In this document: one piece after another, positions 15,664 to 23,183 of the stretch
Layout of the letters: each line of letters begins with the position of its first letter
Numbering within the stretch: the first letter of the stretch is position 1
Assembly (NCBI GenBank): GCA_021405325.1
Contig: QWII01000103.1
Coordinates: 1-35,186 of the forward strand
Reading direction: 5' to 3'
Source of the DNA: Caldilinea sp. CFX5
GTDB taxonomy: Bacteria; Chloroflexota; Anaerolineae; Caldilineales; Caldilineaceae
Length of the DNA stretch: 35,186 nt
The notes under the pieces: generated by a model
Told to the model about the DNA's origin: nothing
What the model saw: the letters and a program-made list of their open reading frames with translations, nothing else
Database searches by the model: none
Translations under genes and position numbers: made by a program

Positions 15664-18342
15664 TCACTTCTTATTCACCATCTTCTGCAATTCATACAAC
15701 CGATTGAGGGCGTCGAGGGGGGTGAGGCCATTGACATCGAGTTTGCGCAGCGCTTCGACAGCAGGGTGGTTGTCGGCAAAGAGCGAGACTTGGAGGGCGG
15801 CGGCTTTGCCCCGTTTGGTTTCGGGTTCAAAGAGCCGTTTAGGGCCGGCGGCCCCGCTCCGTTCCAGGTCGGCCAGAATTTCCTCGGCGCGATTGACGGC
15901 GGCCAGTGGTAGGCCGGCCATGCGCGCCACATGTACGCCATACGAGCGATCCGCTTTGCCGGGAATGATGCGGCGCAGGAAGATCACATCAGCGCCGTTG
16001 CCGCTGTCATCTACCGCTACGTTGTAATTCACCACATGGGGCAGGCGTTCGGCCAGATCGGTCAACTCATGGTAGTGGGTGGCAAAGAGCGTTTTGGCGC
16101 GCAGGCCAGGGTGATTGTGAATATATTCGATTACCGCCCAGGCAATGGCCAGCCCATCATAAGTGCTGGTGCCGCGACCGATCTCATCCAAGACCAGCAA
16201 ACTGCGGTTGGTGGCGTGGTTAAGAATATTGGCGGTCTCCACCATCTCGACCATAAAGGTGGATTGGCCGCGGTGGATCTCGTCGCTGGCGCCGATGCGG
16301 GTGAAGATGCGATCCACCACGCCGATCTGCGCGGCGTCCGCCGGTACAAAGCTGCCGATCTGCGCCATAAGGGTGATCAAAGCAACTTGTCTGAGGCTCG
16401 TAGACTTCCCCGCCATATTAGGGCCGGTCAAAATATGGATTGCCGCCTCTGGCGTAAGGTGGGTGTCGTTCGGCACAAAGGGTTCATCGGTCAGGCTCAA
16501 CTCGACCACCGGATGACGACCGGCGCTGATCTCGATGCTCGGCCCTTCGTCCACAGTGGGGCGTACATAGCGGCGGTTGAGCGCCACCTCGGCCAGCGAC
16601 GCATAGACATCCAGTTCGGCCAAGAGCGTCGCCAGCAGCAAAAGCTGGCGCGCCGACGCCGCAACTTGGGTGCAAAGTTCGCGAAAAAGCTGCTGTTCAA
16701 TGTCCAGCCGCCGCTCATCAGCGTTGAGAACAAGCGCTTCGTACTCCTTGAGATCGGGCGTGATATAGCGTTCGGCGTTGGTCAGCGTCTGCTTGCGAAT
16801 GTAGTCGGAGGGTACTTTGTCGAGATGGGTGTGGGTGATCTCGATGTAGTAGCCAAAGACTTTGTTGTAGCCGACCTTTAGGCTCTTGATGTCGAGGCGC
16901 TCCCGTTCGGTGCGTTCCAGGTTGGCGATCCAATCTTTGGCGTGACGGCTTTTATGCACCAGTTCATCCAGTTCGGCGCTAAAACCGGCGTTGATGATGC
17001 CGGGGGTGGCCAGGGTGGCCGGCGGCTCTTCGGCTATCGCCTCTTGCAAGAGTTGCAGGGTCTGCTCACATTCGGGCAGTTTGGCGATCAGGTTGATGAT
17101 CGAGAGGTTGGGTAGTTGCATCGGCTTCTGCTCAGGGCCGCCCACCAGGTTGATAAAGCTGCGGATCTCTTCGCCGGTCAACCGCTTGATGGTTGGCACT
17201 TTGCGCAGAATTTCGCGGATGCCGACCAGGTCGCGCGGCAGGGCTACCCCTTGTAGCACCCGATTTGTCCATCGCTCCAGGTCGCCCAGCCCATTCAACG
17301 CCTCGCGCAATTCGATGCGGAATGCCGTGTCATCAAAGAGCGCCTGCACGGCATCAAGCCGTTTTTGGATGGCGGTGACATCGAGCAGCGGCTGGCTCAA
17401 CCAGCGGCGCAACATCCGTCCGCCCATTGGCGTCAACGTGCGATCCAGCACGCCCAATAAGCTGCCTTTGACATCGCCGCTGCGGATCGTTTCGGTCAGT
17501 TCCAGGTTGCGCCGCGTCGATTCGTCCAGGGTCATAAACTCGCCGATGGCGTAACTATGCAGGTTGGTCAACTGAGTCAACGCCGCTGGTTGCATCTCCT
17601 TGAGGTAGGCCAGGACGCCGGCAGCGGCGCGCACGCCCTGCGGTCGCCCATAGAGACCAAAGCCATCCAACGTGGCAACCTGAAAGTGCCGCTGAAGCGT
17701 TTGGGTCGCCGTCTCCAACTCTACTTGCCACGGCTCCACTGGGGAGATAACCGGCTTCAGCGTGGCAATCAAGCCGTGCAGATCCGATTCAGTAGGGCGC
17801 CAGTCAATGGGGATTAACTCACTCGGTTGCAGACGGCTGATCTCTTCGCCGATGCGCCGTTCCAATTCGCTGCGGCTGTTGACGGTGATCTGGGTAGCGG
17901 CAAATTCGCCGGTAGTAATGTCACAATAGGCAATACCGGCGGTTTCGCCTCGACCATCGATGCTGACGGCCAACAAATAGTTGTTGCGCTTCTCGTCAAG
18001 TAAGGTCGGTTCAACGACTGTCCCTTTGGTGACTACGCGCAGCACCTCGCGTTCGACCAGCCCCTTGCCCGGTTCGGTCATCTGCTCGGCCACAGCGACC
18101 CGGTAGCCTGCTTCCACCAGGCGCGCCAGGTAGCCATCGACGCTGTGATAGGGCACACCGGCCAGCGGCACCCGCACATCATTGCCCACGGGCCGGCTGG
18201 TCAGCACCACATCACAGACTTTGGCGACGGTTTTGGCGTCGTCGTCAAAGGTTTCGTAGAAATCACCCAGGCGGAAAAAGAGGATGCAATCCGGGTATTG
18301 ACTCTTCAGGGCCAGGTATTGCTGGCGCATTGGCGTCGTCAT
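15664..18342 (-). CDS. mutS: DNA mismatch repair protein MutS
   Basis: The product is 892 residues, normal for MutS1. Near the N-terminus the mismatch-reading Phe-x-Glu motif is F28-Y29-E30 in RLGDFYETFDDDA. The connector, lever and clamp regions follow (QPLLDVTAIQKRLDAV; KVGYNKVFGYYIEITHTHLD). The ATPase domain has Walker A GPNMAGKST (about residue 637) and the Walker B region LLVLDEIGRGTSTYDGLAIAWAV. It recognises mispairs and recruits MutL, and mutL is not in the window. The start has a GAAAGG ribosome-binding site. The leader (about 18362-18395) is made of GGACTAC-type heptamers like those before groEL. Confidence 0.98.
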   Translation of the reverse strand: MTTPMRQQYLALKSQYPDCILFFRLGDFYETFDDDAKTVAKVCDVVLTSRPVGNDVRVPLAGVPYHSVDGYLARLVEAGYRVAVAEQMTEPGKGLVEREVLRVVTKGTVVEPTLLDEKRNNYLLAVSIDGRGETAGIAYCDITTGEFAATQITVNSRSELERRIGEEISRLQPSELIPIDWRPTESDLHGLIATLKPVISPVEPWQVELETATQTLQRHFQVATLDGFGLYGRPQGVRAAAGVLAYLKEMQPAALTQLTNLHSYAIGEFMTLDESTRRNLELTETIRSGDVKGSLLGVLDRTLTPMGGRMLRRWLSQPLLDVTAIQKRLDAVQALFDDTAFRIELREALNGLGDLERWTNRVLQGVALPRDLVGIREILRKVPTIKRLTGEEIRSFINLVGGPEQKPMQLPNLSIINLIAKLPECEQTLQLLQEAIAEEPPATLATPGIINAGFSAELDELVHKSRHAKDWIANLERTERERLDIKSLKVGYNKVFGYYIEITHTHLDKVPSDYIRKQTLTNAERYITPDLKEYEALVLNADERRLDIEQQLFRELCTQVAASARQLLLLATLLAELDVYASLAEVALNRRYVRPTVDEGPSIEISAGRHPVVELSLTDEPFVPNDTHLTPEAAIHILTGPNMAGKSTSLRQVALITLMAQIGSFVPADAAQIGVVDRIFTRIGASDEIHRGQSTFMVEMVETANILNHATNRSLLVLDEIGRGTSTYDGLAIAWAVIEYIHNHPGLRAKTLFATHYHELTDLAERLPHVVNYNVAVDDSGNGADVIFLRRIIPGKADRSYGVHVARMAGLPLAAVNRAEEILADLERSGAAGPKRLFEPETKRGKAAALQVSLFADNHPAVEALRKLDVNGLTPLDALNRLYELQKMVNKK

Positions 18343-18440
18343 GGCAAACCTTTCAGATTTTCAGTAGTCCGCAGTCAAGCAGTCGCGTAGTCCAGGGTCA
18401 GATGATTGCACGCTCGGCTACGTTATGGTCTGCTGAAAAT

Positions 18441-19556
18441 TTATTGTGTCAATAGTTGATCAAAATGCTCCAATACCTGGGGGAGATTGCGGCGACCGAG
18501 GCCGATGCGGAAGTGATTGCCGGGCAGATCGAACATGGAGCCGGGGACGATCATGAGACCTTGCTCATCCAGCGCCCGTTGACAGAGGGTTTCCAACGGT
18601 TCGTCACCCAGCCAGCGGGGAAACATGATCGAACCGCCTTGGGGGCGCAGCCATTGCACCAAAGTCGCATGGCGCGTGCAAAAGGCTTCAACTGTCCGCA
18701 GATTTTCGCGTACAATCGCCAGGCTGCGCTGCGCCAGTTGGTCGCCGGCACGCAGACCAATCAGCGCCAGAATTTCACTGGGTGCGCTATTGCAGATCGT
18801 CGTGTAATCTTTGAGTATCAACCAGCGAGGCGGCAGATCGGTCTGCTGCGTCGCCAGCCAGCCGATGCGCAACCCCGGCAGACCAAAGGTTTTGGACATA
18901 CCGGAGAGAGTGACAGCCCGTTCATACAGATCACAGAGGGACGGCAGTCGCAAGCGTTCGTCATGCTCCAGCAGGCGGTACATCTCGTCGCTGAAAAGAT
19001 AGAGGCGATGGGCGCGGGCAAATTCGACAATGCACAGCAGATCGGCTTGGGTCGGGATGTAACCGGTGGGGTTGTGCGGAAAATTGATGATCAGCAACTT
19101 GGTGCGCTGGGTGATCATACGTTCCAAGGCATCAATATCCAATACCCAATGATCCCCCTCGGTTTGCAAATACCAGGGCGTCGCCTCACAGCCAATCGAC
19201 TGGGCGACGGCATAGAGCGATTGGTAGGCCGGCGCGGTGTAGATGACCTGGTCGCCGGGTTGCAGCAGACTGTGCATGGCAATGAAGATCAACTCTTCCG
19301 GTGCAGCGACAATGATCTGCTCCGGGCCAACCTGTTGATACATCCGGGCAATGGCGGCGCGCAAGAGCGGATGGCCCGGCGACTCGGTGTAGCCCAGGTG
19401 TAAGCCTTCCCAAAGTTGGCGGCTTTCGGCATCAGCCATTGCCACCAGTTCCGGCACCGTGAGGCTCTCGCAGTCGGATGAGCTTAGCAGCCATTGCACG
19501 GCAAATTCATATTTGCCAAAGTACCGTTCGAGTTTAAATTCGGCAATTCCTTGCAT
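18441..19556 (-). CDS. PLP-dependent aminotransferase, class I/II fold
   Basis: The product is 371 residues from the ATG at 19556, which follows GAGGAAG by 6 bases; an in-frame start 24 codons upstream adds nothing conserved. It has fold-type I features: the cofactor-contact stretch FPHNPTG, the aspartate and Tyr pair in LFSDEMYR, the Schiff-base lysine in SGMSKTFGLPG (about residue 221) and the arginine GLRIGW. A late FRIGLGRR carries the carboxylate-binding Arg. The N-terminal FKLERYFGKYEFAVQWLLSS, then SDCESL is characteristic of a subgroup with no firmly assigned substrate that I can recall. Amino-acid transaminase or related lyase chemistry is likely. Confidence 0.9.
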   Translation of the reverse strand: MQGIAEFKLERYFGKYEFAVQWLLSSSDCESLTVPELVAMADAESRQLWEGLHLGYTESPGHPLLRAAIARMYQQVGPEQIIVAAPEELIFIAMHSLLQPGDQVIYTAPAYQSLYAVAQSIGCEATPWYLQTEGDHWVLDIDALERMITQRTKLLIINFPHNPTGYIPTQADLLCIVEFARAHRLYLFSDEMYRLLEHDERLRLPSLCDLYERAVTLSGMSKTFGLPGLRIGWLATQQTDLPPRWLILKDYTTICNSAPSEILALIGLRAGDQLAQRSLAIVRENLRTVEAFCTRHATLVQWLRPQGGSIMFPRWLGDEPLETLCQRALDEQGLMIVPGSMFDLPGNHFRIGLGRRNLPQVLEHFDQLLTQ

Positions 19557-19724
19557 AACACTTCCTCGCCCGACAACCGGCGACGGTTGGCATACCACAC
19601 AGCTTGTGTGTGGGTGCGATAAGACCAAACATTTGTTCCAGGCTCAGAAGCATAAGTATACCCAAATTTGACGATTTGAACCAATTTCACGAGTAGCGCG
19701 GGTGGCTAATACAACTGCTCAAGC

Positions 19725-19753
19725 TTGTTTCATGCGCTATTGCATGATATAAT
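19725..19753 (+). promoter_or_regulatory. Promoter and operator-like repeat of the Phd/RelE module
   Basis: TTGTTT (19725-19730) and TATAAT (19748-19753) are separated by 17 bp. The spacer holds the inverted repeat TCATGC-N6-GCATGA (19730-19747), well placed for autorepression by the antitoxin, as is usual for type II modules. Confidence 0.7.
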
Positions 19754-19790
19754 CATGTTTAATTCATGTTTGTTACTGAAGGAGGCAACT

Positions 19791-20051
19791 ATGTATTACG
19801 CACCAAGGATTGAACCGGTCAGCACCCTCATCAGAGATAGTAACGGCTTTTTGGCCGCTTTAAATGGTGGGCCAGTCCATTTAACTCAACGTGGGCATGA
19901 AGCAGCAGTCATTCTTTCTGCCGCTGAATGGCGAAAATTAGTCGAACACATTGAAAACTTGGAAGCTGTTGTCCAGATGTACAAGGCCGAGCAAAATCAT
20001 ACAATGGAACGCATGTCGCCTGAAGAGTTGGATTTATGGGCAGCGGAGTAA
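19791..20051 (+). CDS. Type II antitoxin, Phd/YefM family
   Basis: The product is 86 residues. The N-terminal DNA-binding fold (RIEPVSTLIRDSNGFLAALN, then GGPVHLTQRGHEAAVILSAA, then EWRKLVEHI) is typical of Phd/YefM. The acidic C-terminal tail would wrap the toxin. AAGGAGG (19779-19785) fixes the start at 19791. The stop overlaps the toxin start by 16 bases, implying coupling. Since the toxin is broken by an insertion, the antitoxin is now effectively an orphan. It may still repress its own promoter or neutralise related toxins. Confidence 0.9.
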   Translation: MYYAPRIEPVSTLIRDSNGFLAALNGGPVHLTQRGHEAAVILSAAEWRKLVEHIENLEAVVQMYKAEQNHTMERMSPEELDLWAAE

Positions 20052-20420
20052 GATACTATGTGGACGTTCCTAAACCGATCCGACGTTGGGTTGAGCAAAG
20101 ATGTCCCGGCAACTATCGGCAACGGATTAAGCAAGCAATCCAGTCACTTTCGTAACTACTCAGCCCGCTCTTAGCCAGTCCGTGACTGGCGGCCCCATCG
20201 CCAGTCACGGACTGGCTAAGAGCTGAGTAGTTACTCACTTTCCATGATACCCTATCCTCAAGACGCTGAACAACTGTCACCACCGCTTGAGAGATTTTAC
20301 AGTTTACATATTGACCACTACCGAATCATTTACACAGTTGATGAGGATACATTGGTCATTAAAATTGCTTTTGTTGGCACGCATGGAACAAAGCCTTACG
20401 CTGAACTAGATCTACTCTAA
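20036..20420 (+). pseudogene. RelE/ParE-family toxin split by a MITE-like insertion
   Basis: The frame starts at ATG 20036, inside the antitoxin, and runs MGSGVRYYVDVPKPIRRWVE to residue 39. There the inserted element at 20152-20234 gives TAA (20153-20155). After the element the gene continues from the second TCACTTTC copy to the stop at 20418-20420. Joining across the element minus one 8-bp duplication restores a 97-residue protein with the RelE-type pattern NYRQRIKQAIQSLS, then PPLERFYSLHIDHYRIIYTV, then IKIAFVGTHGTKPY. This is a complete family-length mRNA interferase fold. The 91-bp insertion also shifts the frame, so no read-through product is possible. The rest of the gene has no other lesion, so the insertion looks recent. 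Confidence 0.9.
20152..20234. mobile_element. MITE-like palindrome with 8-bp target duplication in toxin gene
   Basis: The element is 83 bp. Its ends GTAACTACTCAGC (20152-20164) and GCTGAGTAGTTAC (20222-20234) are perfect inverted repeats. Inner arms CTCTTAGCCAGTCCGTGACT and complement extend the hairpin nearly to the centre (GCCCCAT). Direct repeats TCACTTTC flank it (20144-20151 and 20235-20242). It has no coding capacity and no similarity to the ends of family A. Confidence 0.9.
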
Positions 20421-20454
20421 TGTAACATTCCGCTGTTTGTGAGGAATTGCCCTA

Positions 20455-21348
20455 ATGAGTACGAAAATCTTAGATCCCACACCCAGGATCAGCATGCAAC
20501 GGACGCAAATTGCTAACGGTGTCTATGACGCGACAACCGCTACCGCAACTTCGCCAGTCAATGGAACGCATGAGTTCCTGCCCGATCTACCCACCTTTCC
20601 CTTAGAAGCCGGCTGGCGAACGGTCTATGACGCCGCGACAGAGCGCTATCTTCAACAACCCTTAACCTTATTAGATATTCTTTATCCAAGCGAAGATGAT
20701 GTGGGAGTCGTCTACATGGCGCAAAGCCCCTTGCATAATTTGTTGACGGATCTGTTGTCCGTGATGTTAAGCACCTATTTAGGCGCACGCGATTGGCTGA
20801 TTCTACACGATGTTCTTGTCCTTTGGGGTGTTCGGGGGATACCGCCGAAAAGCCCTGACTTGGCTGCCATTCCAGGCGGGCGACGGCCAATCGACGAGAA
20901 GTCATACCGGGTTGGTCGGGATGGCCCTATACCAGCGTTTGTGATTGAGGTGACCTCCACAGAGACACGCAACGAAGACCTCGATAACAAGCCCTTACAT
21001 TATGCCGCACTAGGGATCAAAGAGTTTTTGATCATCGATATTTTGAATGAAACAACCGGCGATTGGGATCTCATCGGTTACCGCTTGGAAGATGGCCCCT
21101 ATTATCGACGCTTGTCCCTTGATGCCGAGAAGGGAATCACCTTTACAACCGTTGGCCTACGTTTTGTCGCGGTCAATCGCACCCGCATTGAGGTCTACGA
21201 TAGCGCCACCGGGCAACGGCTGCTGACCAGTCAGGAATTGAAAACGCAAGCGGAAGCACAAGCCGCCCGCGCCGCTGAGTTGGAAAAACGAGTGCGTGAA
21301 TTAGAAAGCCAACTTGGCATCCAGTCCACCACGCCAACAACGGATTGA
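20455..21348 (+). CDS. Uma2-family (DUF820) putative endonuclease
   Basis: The product is 297 residues. The central part has the PD-(D/E)XK-like layout of Uma2 proteins: PDLAAIPGG, then PAFVIEVTSTETRNEDLDNK, then HYAALGIKEFLIID. Asp, the Glu of IEV and Lys are the likely metal and catalytic positions. A C-terminal coiled coil (about 262-290, AEAQAARAAELEKRVRELES) is common in these proteins. The family is greatly expanded in Cyanobacteria and Chloroflexota, and its biological role is largely unestablished. GAGG lies upstream of the ATG. The gene follows the toxin remnant by 34 bases. Confidence 0.85.
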   Translation: MSTKILDPTPRISMQRTQIANGVYDATTATATSPVNGTHEFLPDLPTFPLEAGWRTVYDAATERYLQQPLTLLDILYPSEDDVGVVYMAQSPLHNLLTDLLSVMLSTYLGARDWLILHDVLVLWGVRGIPPKSPDLAAIPGGRRPIDEKSYRVGRDGPIPAFVIEVTSTETRNEDLDNKPLHYAALGIKEFLIIDILNETTGDWDLIGYRLEDGPYYRRLSLDAEKGITFTTVGLRFVAVNRTRIEVYDSATGQRLLTSQELKTQAEAQAARAAELEKRVRELESQLGIQSTTPTTD

Positions 21349-21531
21349 TCTTTTTGGCCTATAGGGTTTATGCCGGGGCATCAGTCCTAGCCTATATCAT
21401 GCAACAGACCAAAATTTAATTTCTAAAACACCAACAACCGCTTCTTCCCTACGGCGCATCCAACTATCCTCTAATTATTCACCCCAAAATTGAGAATGCT
21501 TGTGCAGAATTGCGAATGCCGGCAAAACCCA

Positions 21532-21559
21532 TTGACACGCGCCACGCCACTGCTATAAT
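21532..21559 (+). promoter_or_regulatory. Promoter giving a probably leaderless XRE transcript
   Basis: TTGACA (21532-21537) and TATAAT (21554-21559) are exact consensus hexamers with a 16-bp spacer. The ATG at 21566 lies 7 bases after the -10 box, where transcription should begin. The 217-base spacer upstream (from 21349) holds nothing else I can identify. Confidence 0.8.
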
Positions 21560-21565
21560 GGGGGC

Positions 21566-22288
21566 ATGTCACACCTACACGCATTTGGTAACTTACTGAA
21601 GCAATTACGCTCTCGTGTCCCAGGCTTAACGCAAGCACGGGTTGCCCAATTGGCCGGCTATGATCCAGCCGTGATTACCCGCATGGCCAAGGGGCAACAA
21701 GACCTGATCGGCCCGCAGACACGTATACGCGTCCTGCGGGTGATTGGGGCGCTCGACGAAGCCGGCGCACTGCGTAGCGTAGCCGAGGCGAATGCCCTGC
21801 TGGCGGCGGCCAATCTTTCGCCCTTGATCGAAGCCAGTGACAGCGAAGCCGGACTACTGCAACGCCTCTATCGGCATAGCGACAGCCGGAGTACGACCCG
21901 CTATGGCGCTGTTTCCGGGACAGCGCCTGCGTATGTACGCCAGTTGTTGCAGGAGTATGTGCGGACCTGGGACAAAACCACCCATGAGGGCGAACGGATG
22001 ATTGTCCTGGCGGCGGCGGGCGAGGTAGCCATGCGTTATGGACAGCCAGCGCTCGGTATGCGTTTGTTGGCGCGCGCGGCCCTGGCGGAAGCGTGTGTAC
22101 AGGAGACAGAGTTGACGTTACAACAAGCCTTTGCCCAACAAATTGGCGACGCCCGTGCAAAACTTGGCGATGCAGTCTATGCCAATGCTTGGGTAGCCGG
22201 ACAGATGTTAACGCTGTCTGAAGCACGCGCCTGGCTTGTGGTGTTGCCCAGTTTACTTGGCAACGGAAAGGGGAACCATGATCGTTAA
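21566..22288 (+). CDS. XRE-type HTH regulator with helical C-terminal domain
   Basis: The product is 240 residues. The N-terminal 70 residues form an HTH (FGNLLKQLRSRVPGLTQARV, then AQLAGYDPAVITRMAKGQQD), followed by a short linker and an alpha-helical region rich in Ala and Leu that may be TPR-like. It resembles Chloroflexota regulators that bind DNA through a Cro-type domain. Target and ligand are unknown. The start codon lies at the predicted transcription start, so translation is probably leaderless. The stop overlaps the start of the VOC gene by 11 bases, implying a two-gene operon. Confidence 0.75.
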   Translation: MSHLHAFGNLLKQLRSRVPGLTQARVAQLAGYDPAVITRMAKGQQDLIGPQTRIRVLRVIGALDEAGALRSVAEANALLAAANLSPLIEASDSEAGLLQRLYRHSDSRSTTRYGAVSGTAPAYVRQLLQEYVRTWDKTTHEGERMIVLAAAGEVAMRYGQPALGMRLLARAALAEACVQETELTLQQAFAQQIGDARAKLGDAVYANAWVAGQMLTLSEARAWLVVLPSLLGNGKGNHDR

Positions 22289-23072
22289 ATTTGGCCATGT
22301 ATTGGTCGATGATCAAGACAAAGCGCTGCGCTTCTATACCGAGACGCTCGGCTTTGTCAAAAAGCGGGATGTGCCTGATGGGGAGAGCGGCCTGCGCTTT
22401 CTCACCGTGGAATCACCGGATGGTGTTGCGGGCTTCGAGCTTGAATTGCAGGCCGCCGATACTGAGGCGGCGCGCACCTATCAGCAGCAATTTAAGGCTG
22501 CTGGCTTTGCCTATGCCATCTTTAGCACCAACAACATTCAGGCCGAAGTTCAACGGCTGAAAGCGCGTGGCGTCACCTTTTTAGGGGAACCGGAAGACAC
22601 TAAGTTTGACGACACCTGCGGGAATCTGGTCAATTTGTTGCAAATCCAGTCACAGCCACGAACGGAAGTGATCGCGATGATTCTCAATACTGGACAAGTC
22701 TTGGTGGATGATCAGGACAAAGCGCTCCGCTTCTATACCGAAAAGCTGGGCTTTGTGAAAGTGACGGATATGCCGGATGGCGATAGTGGGATGCGTTTCT
22801 TGGTGGTCGAGTCGCCCGACGGTATCCCTGGCGTTGGTCTCGAATTGATGGGAACCTATACGGCAGCGGCACGCGCCTATCAACAAAGCTTCCGCGCCCG
22901 TGACTTTGCCTTCACGCTTCTTTGCACCACCGATATTCAAAGCGAGTATCAGCGGCTGAAAGCGTGCGGCGTCCACTTCGTCGGCGCACCGGAGGATACC
23001 GGGCCAGTCTGGACGGTCAAGTTCGACGATACGTGCGGCAACCTGATCAACCTCATCCAATTCAAGGAATAG
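22278..23072 (+). CDS. Tandem VOC (glyoxalase/bleomycin-resistance-like) protein
   Basis: The product is 264 residues with two homologous VOC domains of about 130 each (FGHVLVDDQDKALRFYTETL and TGQVLVDDQDKALRFYTEKL). VOC domains are metal-dependent and pair to form an active site; functions include glyoxalase, dioxygenase and antibiotic sequestration, and the substrate here is unknown. Domain 1 lacks six residues before KFDDTCGN that domain 2 has (GPVWTV), so the strand carrying the usual metal-ligand region is shortened. Domain 2 begins with its own Met after VIA, suggesting fusion of duplicated genes. GGAAAGGGG precedes the ATG at 22278. It overlaps the XRE gene, which may regulate it. Confidence 0.85.
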   Translation: MIVKFGHVLVDDQDKALRFYTETLGFVKKRDVPDGESGLRFLTVESPDGVAGFELELQAADTEAARTYQQQFKAAGFAYAIFSTNNIQAEVQRLKARGVTFLGEPEDTKFDDTCGNLVNLLQIQSQPRTEVIAMILNTGQVLVDDQDKALRFYTEKLGFVKVTDMPDGDSGMRFLVVESPDGIPGVGLELMGTYTAAARAYQQSFRARDFAFTLLCTTDIQSEYQRLKACGVHFVGAPEDTGPVWTVKFDDTCGNLINLIQFKE

Positions 23073-23105
23073 CGCACGCGTTGAAATCGCTTGGGGTGCC
23101 GGGCC

Positions 23106-23183
23106 AATATCACCGCGAATCATAGGATTAGCGAATCCCGTCAGGAGAAAAGATTCGCTAATCCTATGATTCGCGGTGATATT
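23106..23183. repeat. ATATCACCGCGAA palindrome, copy 1
   Basis: Perfect 32-bp arms (23106-23137 and 23152-23183) enclose a 14-base loop. The arms include ATATCACCGCGAATCATAGG. It ends exactly at the leuS stop codon (23184-23186) between the convergent VOC and leuS genes. Copy 2 is at 26072-26143. There is no T-tract on the leuS side, and no target duplication is seen. Confidence 0.85.

Noticed and set aside
15931..16881. Long open frames antisense to mutS (and 18456-19403 antisense to the aminotransferase)
   Set aside because: The sense frames are unmistakable conserved proteins. The antisense frames show no domain pattern and no ribosome-binding site.
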